A stretch of 12,383 bases of DNA from Pseudomonadota bacterium (GTDB lineage Bacteria > Pseudomonadota > Alphaproteobacteria > Kiloniellales > J153), in the NCBI GenBank assembly GCA_022572105.1, contig JACZWN010000098.1, positions 1-12,383 of the forward strand, given 5' to 3'. The notes below the pieces were generated by a model, which had not been told where the DNA came from, made no database searches, and was given only the letters and a program-made list of their open reading frames with translations. The position numbers were made by a program, and so were the translations under genes. Shown one piece after another: positions 9,906 through 12,383 of this stretch (position 1 is the stretch's first letter; the number at the start of each line of letters is the position of its first letter).

Positions 9906-9928
9906 TGATTCGTCTGCCCTCTATATCG

Positions 9929-10003
9929 GGGACACCATACTTAATTCACCATACTTAATTCGCCGCCGCCGACCGCGGACTCCCGAATTAAGTATGGTGT
10001 CCC
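9929..10003. repeat. Long inverted repeat resembling a REP/RAYT-type element
   Basis: gggacaccatacttaattc (9929-9947) is perfectly complementary to 9985-10003, a 19-bp arm. A second, tandem copy of the inner part (9947-9962) forms a 16-bp stem with 9984-9999 around a 21-nt GC-rich loop, so two alternative hairpins compete. I recall this terminal sequence from repeats around REP-associated IS200/IS605-like (RAYT) transposases in diverse bacteria; no transposase lies here, so this would be a solo, non-autonomous copy. The element is AT-rich against its surroundings. Being between the isochorismatase-like stop and the crcB start, it could also reduce read-through. The structure is certain; the family assignment is from memory. 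Confidence 0.75.
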
Positions 10004-10013
10004 TATAATCGAA

Positions 10014-10077
10014 CCACCGGTGGCGCGGCGCCTTAATAACGCGGATTTGCTCCCGGGTATACCCGCCGGCCGGGCCG
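10014..10077. repeat. Cluster of short perfect palindromes
   Basis: Four separate perfect palindromes lie in 64 bp just after the isochorismatase-like stop: ccaccggtgg (10014-10023), ggcgc-g-gcgcc (10022-10032), cgggtatacccg (10054-10065) and cggcc-g-ggccg (10067-10077). High GC makes some chance palindromes likely, but the 12-bp one with an AT centre is less expected. They could stall transcription or bind a dimeric regulator. None has a following T-tract, so I do not call a terminator. Confidence 0.5.
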
Positions 10078-10085
10078 CCCGTGGT

Positions 10086-10745
10086 TCAGGCGGCCGCCGC
10101 GGCGGCGCCGACCAGCCAGTCCAGGCAGCTCTGGCTGGGCATGAGATAGATCCCCATGCGGCCGAGCTCGCGGATGCCCTCCTCGCTCGCGTTGCCCACG
10201 GCGTCGGTGACGAGCACGATGCGGAAATCGCGCGCGCTCGCCTCGTAGATCGTCGCGCGCATGGCGGTCGAAAAATTGAACCCGCAGATCACCAGGGTGG
10301 TCACGCCGAGCCGCTCGAGACGCGCCTCCAGCGCGGTGCCGTGGAAGGCACCCCAACGCGGCCGGTAGAAGGCCCACTCGGCCGGACCGAGTTCCTGGAA
10401 CCCGCCGTCCAGAAGAAGACTCGGGTCGAGCCGGGCCGTGGCCACGGGCTTGACCTCGTCGAGCAGCTCCGCGCCCAAGGTGCCCGGCATGAACACGCGC
10501 AGGCCCTCCTCGACCGCCTGGCGCCGGCAGGCGTCCACGTTGGAGCCGTCCGGGCGGTACAGCCGCACCGCATGAAACAGCGGCGCGCCGTGGGCCCGGA
10601 AGCCCTCGGCCAGACGCCCCAAGGCCGGCCTGACCCGCAGAACGCCCGAGGCCCGGTAAGGCGAATCGGGGCGCACGAAATCCTGCTGGGCCGAAAGGGT
10701 GAGAAGGGCCGCCGTGCCCTTCTGTGGAACGCAGTAATTGCCCAT
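10086..10745 (-). CDS. Isochorismatase-like cysteine-hydrolase homologue lacking the catalytic triad
   Basis: A 219-residue protein with the isochorismatase/nicotinamidase fold pattern: LLTLSAQQDFV (14-24) matches the family LIxxDxQxDF strand, EWAFYRPRWGAFHGT (123-137) the lysine loop, and LVICGFNFSTAMRATIYEASARDF (151-174) the nucleophile elbow. Family enzymes use Asp-Lys-Cys. Here the aspartate position is S18 (TCG), the lysine position appears to be R128, and the cysteine position is A161 (GCC, 10263-10265). The rest of the scaffold, including TDAVGNASEEG, is intact and the frame is open, so this looks like a maintained pseudoenzyme rather than a decaying gene. A binding or scaffold role is possible but unproven. 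Start ATG 10745 follows GGGGGAGG with 11-nt spacing; the longer reading to 10955 would run into rarA. It ends in a poly-alanine tail (214-219). Confidence 0.82.
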   Translation of the reverse strand: MGNYCVPQKGTAALLTLSAQQDFVRPDSPYRASGVLRVRPALGRLAEGFRAHGAPLFHAVRLYRPDGSNVDACRRQAVEEGLRVFMPGTLGAELLDEVKPVATARLDPSLLLDGGFQELGPAEWAFYRPRWGAFHGTALEARLERLGVTTLVICGFNFSTAMRATIYEASARDFRIVLVTDAVGNASEEGIRELGRMGIYLMPSQSCLDWLVGAAAAAA

Positions 10746-10756
10746 GTCCGTCTTTA

Positions 10757-10764
10757 CCTCCCCC
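10757..10764 (-). promoter_or_regulatory. Shine-Dalgarno fixing the start of the isochorismatase-like gene
   Basis: GGGGGAGG on the minus strand, 11 nt before the ATG at 10745. It rules against the 70-codon N-terminal extension, which also lacks family similarity and overlaps the rarA 3' end. Confidence 0.7.
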
Positions 10765-10771
10765 TGTTTTC

Positions 10772-10805
10772 GGGGCCTCCCGGACAATCGTCCGGCTCGG
10801 GCCCC
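10772..10805. promoter_or_regulatory. Strong GC-rich hairpin in the leader of the isochorismatase-like gene
   Basis: Outer stem ggggcc (10772-10777) pairs with ggcccc (10800-10805); inner stem ccggac (10780-10785) pairs with gtccgg (10790-10795) around the loop aatc, with a small asymmetric internal loop. It lies about 100 nt after the rarA stop and 27 nt before the next start codon, just upstream of its Shine-Dalgarno. No U-tract follows, only GAAAACAGG. It could attenuate read-through from rarA, or be a dimeric-protein operator. Confidence 0.5.
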
Positions 10806-10900
10806 ACCCTCGTCAACCATCACCCAACAAGTCATACGCCGTTGCGCCGGATACAACCGACGGCCCGGCATGGCAGATTCGCAGGGATTGCAGGGCTCCG

Positions 10901-12211
10901 TCAGTCCCCTTCCCCGCCTCGCTCCTGGCCTCGTTTCGACCGTAATTTCTCCCAATATTCCAAGCGCTTGGCGATCTCCCGCTCGAACCCGCGCGGGGCC
11001 GGACGGTAGAACCTTTGCCGCGCCATGCCCTCGGGGAAGTAGTCCTGTCCGGAAAAGGCGTCGGGGGCGTCGTGGTCGTATTCATAGCCCTCGCCGTAAC
11101 CGAGGTCCTGCATCAGCCGGGTCGGCGCGTTGAGAATGTGCTTGGGCGGCATGAGCGAGCCGGCCTCGCGCGCCGCGCGCGACGATTCGCTGAACGCCTT
11201 GTAGGCGGCGTTGGATTTCGGCGCACTGCCCAGGTAGATCGCCGCCTGGGCCAGCGCCAATTCGCCCTCGGGCGAGCCGAGGCGCTCGTAGGCCTCCCAG
11301 GCGGCAAGCGTCTGGATCAGCGCCTGGGGGTCGGCGAGGCCCACGTCCTCCGAGGCGAAGCGGACCAGCCGGCGGGCGATGTAGCGCGGGTCCTCGCCGC
11401 CGGCCAGCATGCGCGCCAGCCAATACAGCGCGGCGTCGGTGTCGGAGCCGCGCAGGGACTTGTGCAGCGCGGAGATCAGGTTGTAGTGGCCCTCCTGCGC
11501 CTTGTCGTAGAGCGGCGCGCGCTTCTGCACCACCGCGACCAGGGCCTGGGTGTCGAGCGGTTCGCCCACCGGCTGGGCGAACAGCTCCTCGGCCAGGTTG
11601 AGCACGTAACGCCCGTCACCGTCGGCCATGGCGACGAGCGCGGTGCGCGCCTCGGCGTCGAGCGGCAGGGGCCGGCCCGCGTCGGCCTCGGCGCGGCGCA
11701 GGAGCTCGGCCATGGCCACCTCGTCAAGTCGCTTGAGGACGAAGACCTGGCAGCGCGACAAGAGCGCGGCGTTGAGCTCGAAGGAAGGGTTCTCGGTCGT
11801 GGCGCCGACCAGGATCACCGTGCCGTCCTCGACGTAGGGCAGGAAGCCGTCCTGCTGGACCCGGTTGAAGCGGTGGACCTCGTCGATAAAGAGCAGCGTG
11901 CCGCGCCCGGCCAGCCGCCGCTCCTTGCCGCGCGCGAAGACCTTGCGCAAGTCGGCAACCCCGGAGAAAACCGCCGACATCTGCTCGAACGCGAGATCCG
12001 TGACCTCGGCCAAGAGGCGCGCGATCGTGGTCTTGCCGCTGCCCGGCGGACCCCAGAGGATCATGGACGCGAGGCGACGGGCCGCGAGCATGCGCCCGAT
12101 CGGGCCGTCGGGACCGATCAGGTGGTCCTGGCCCAGGACCTCGCCGAGCACGGCCGGGCGCAGGCGGTCGGCGAGCGGACGCGGCGCCTGGGCCTCGAAC
12201 AGCCCGGTCAC
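10901..12211 (-). CDS. rarA: Replication-associated recombination protein A (MgsA/RarA AAA+ ATPase)
   Basis: A 436-residue AAA+ protein of the RarA/Mgs1/WRNIP1 family, which acts at stalled replication forks and interacts with SSB and the clamp-loader machinery. The clamp-loader-like ATPase core has Walker A GPPGSGKT (54-61), Walker B LLFIDEVH (106-113), sensor-1 region GATTENPSFE (136-145) and a putative arginine finger in LLSRC (R153). The C-terminal tetramerisation domain shows SLRGSDTDAALYWLARML, GEDPRYIARRL, ASEDVGLADP and the family-typical NAAYKAF and MPPKHILNAPTRLM blocks. Length is normal. The start is GTG 12211 with GGGAG 7 nt upstream (12219-12223); no in-frame ATG is nearby. The basic C-terminus KLRSKRGQERGGEGD ends at 10901, 155 bp before the next gene. 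Confidence 0.95.
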   Translation of the reverse strand: MTGLFEAQAPRPLADRLRPAVLGEVLGQDHLIGPDGPIGRMLAARRLASMILWGPPGSGKTTIARLLAEVTDLAFEQMSAVFSGVADLRKVFARGKERRLAGRGTLLFIDEVHRFNRVQQDGFLPYVEDGTVILVGATTENPSFELNAALLSRCQVFVLKRLDEVAMAELLRRAEADAGRPLPLDAEARTALVAMADGDGRYVLNLAEELFAQPVGEPLDTQALVAVVQKRAPLYDKAQEGHYNLISALHKSLRGSDTDAALYWLARMLAGGEDPRYIARRLVRFASEDVGLADPQALIQTLAAWEAYERLGSPEGELALAQAAIYLGSAPKSNAAYKAFSESSRAAREAGSLMPPKHILNAPTRLMQDLGYGEGYEYDHDAPDAFSGQDYFPEGMARQRFYRPAPRGFEREIAKRLEYWEKLRSKRGQERGGEGD

Positions 12212-12233
12212 CGGGCGGCTCCCGCGCTGCGGC

Positions 12234-12257
12234 TTAATACCAAGTCTCGTTGATAAT
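12234..12257. repeat. Near-palindromic motif, copy 2 (upstream of rarA)
   Basis: taccaagtctcgttgata (12238-12254... with flanking tta and atg) matches the copy at 4441-4458 at 15 of 18 positions, sharing TACCAA and TCGTTGATA. It sits about 22 nt before the rarA GTG. On the minus strand it ends TTGGTATTAA, again like an extended -10. Whether it is rarA's promoter, an operator or the edge of a repeated unit continuing to the right is open. Confidence 0.5.
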
Positions 12258-12295
12258 GACCCATAGAGATCGCGCGGGCGATCCGTCGGGCAGGA

Positions 12296-12381
12296 GGGAA
12301 GCCGCGGGCGATGCGGGGCATCGTCAAGGCTTTCCGACGCCCGCCGGCGGTTCGCCCGCGCGACCGGAACGGCGGCTTCCC
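12296..12381. other. Inverted-repeat region at right edge, possible structured RNA or repeat element
   Basis: gggaagccgc (12296-12305) is a perfect 10-bp inverted repeat of 12372-12381. Inside are cgcgggcg (12303-12310) with its complement at 12353-12360, the hairpin cgatgc-ggg-gcatcg (12309-12323) and the palindrome ccgccggcgg (12341-12350). Some stems overlap, so not all can form together. I recognise no known RNA family: tRNA, SRP RNA, RNase P and 6S signatures were looked for and not seen. A frame is open from ATG 12256 to the edge but has no Shine-Dalgarno. It could be an RNA gene, the 5' leader of something outside, or part of a dispersed repeat. Confidence 0.35.
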
Positions 12382-12383
12382 AA

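Noticed and set aside
9860..10085. Fluoride (crcB-type) riboswitch upstream of crcB
   Set aside because: Looked for the GGNGAUGGNGUUC-type pseudoknot and the CUGAUGAUGCC-type segment on the minus strand; neither is present. The spacer is filled by repeats.
11015..12253. 412-codon plus-strand open frame across rarA
   Set aside because: Antisense shadow; rarA has intact Walker motifs and normal length.
12256..12383. Start of a plus-strand gene at ATG 12256
   Set aside because: Open to the edge for 42 codons, but no Shine-Dalgarno, Arg/Gly/Pro-biased content, and it overlaps the inverted repeats; high GC makes such frames common.

Overview
The window is high-GC DNA (roughly 70% by eye). All eleven confident genes lie on the minus strand, so transcription runs from high to low coordinates. 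An ATP12-type F1-ATPase assembly chaperone (a family known from mitochondria and Alphaproteobacteria), the propionyl-CoA carboxylase genes, and the order rarA / crcB / rluC / HAD phosphatase / ATP12 point to an alphaproteobacterium. It is probably Rhodospirillales-like; that placement is inference from gene content and remembered gene order, not a search.

Layout in transcription order. rarA (12211-10901) encodes a AAA+ replication-stress ATPase. A 155-bp gap holding a strong hairpin separates it from an isochorismatase-like protein (10745-10086) in which, by alignment to the family motifs, all three catalytic-triad positions are substituted. The next 226-bp intergenic stretch is crowded with short palindromes, a long inverted repeat resembling REP/RAYT-type elements, and a 15-bp tandem duplication. 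A compact block follows: crcB (fluoride channel), an RluC-type pseudouridine synthase, a DSD1/D-threonine-aldolase-like PLP enzyme, a HAD phosphatase and an AsmA-family envelope protein. Its junctions are 4-bp overlaps or gaps of 3-6 bp, so it is almost certainly co-transcribed and partly translationally coupled. ATP12 (4424-3687) and pccB (3598-2066) follow with short gaps. A solo HigA-type antitoxin/regulator (2036-1737) sits between pccB and pccA. pccA starts at GTG 1622 and runs off the left edge, losing its biotin-carrier end.

How the genes fit together: pccB and pccA form the two subunits of propionyl-CoA carboxylase (propionyl-CoA to methylmalonyl-CoA). The HigA protein between them has no HigB partner in the window and may act as a local transcription factor. 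The rest is housekeeping (RNA modification, fluoride resistance, ATP synthase assembly, envelope maintenance, replication restart) with some less standard inserts. I see no tRNA, rRNA, CRISPR array, prophage or complete transposon. No stretch above 300 bp lacks a gene; the largest non-coding stretches are 9860-10085, 12212-12383 (right edge) and 10746-10900.

I did not find a clear new multi-gene system. The best leads are the triad-less isochorismatase-like protein, the solo HigA inside the pcc locus, a sharply AT-rich 50-bp island inside the most conserved motif of pccA, and a near-palindromic motif present upstream of both ATP12 and rarA.
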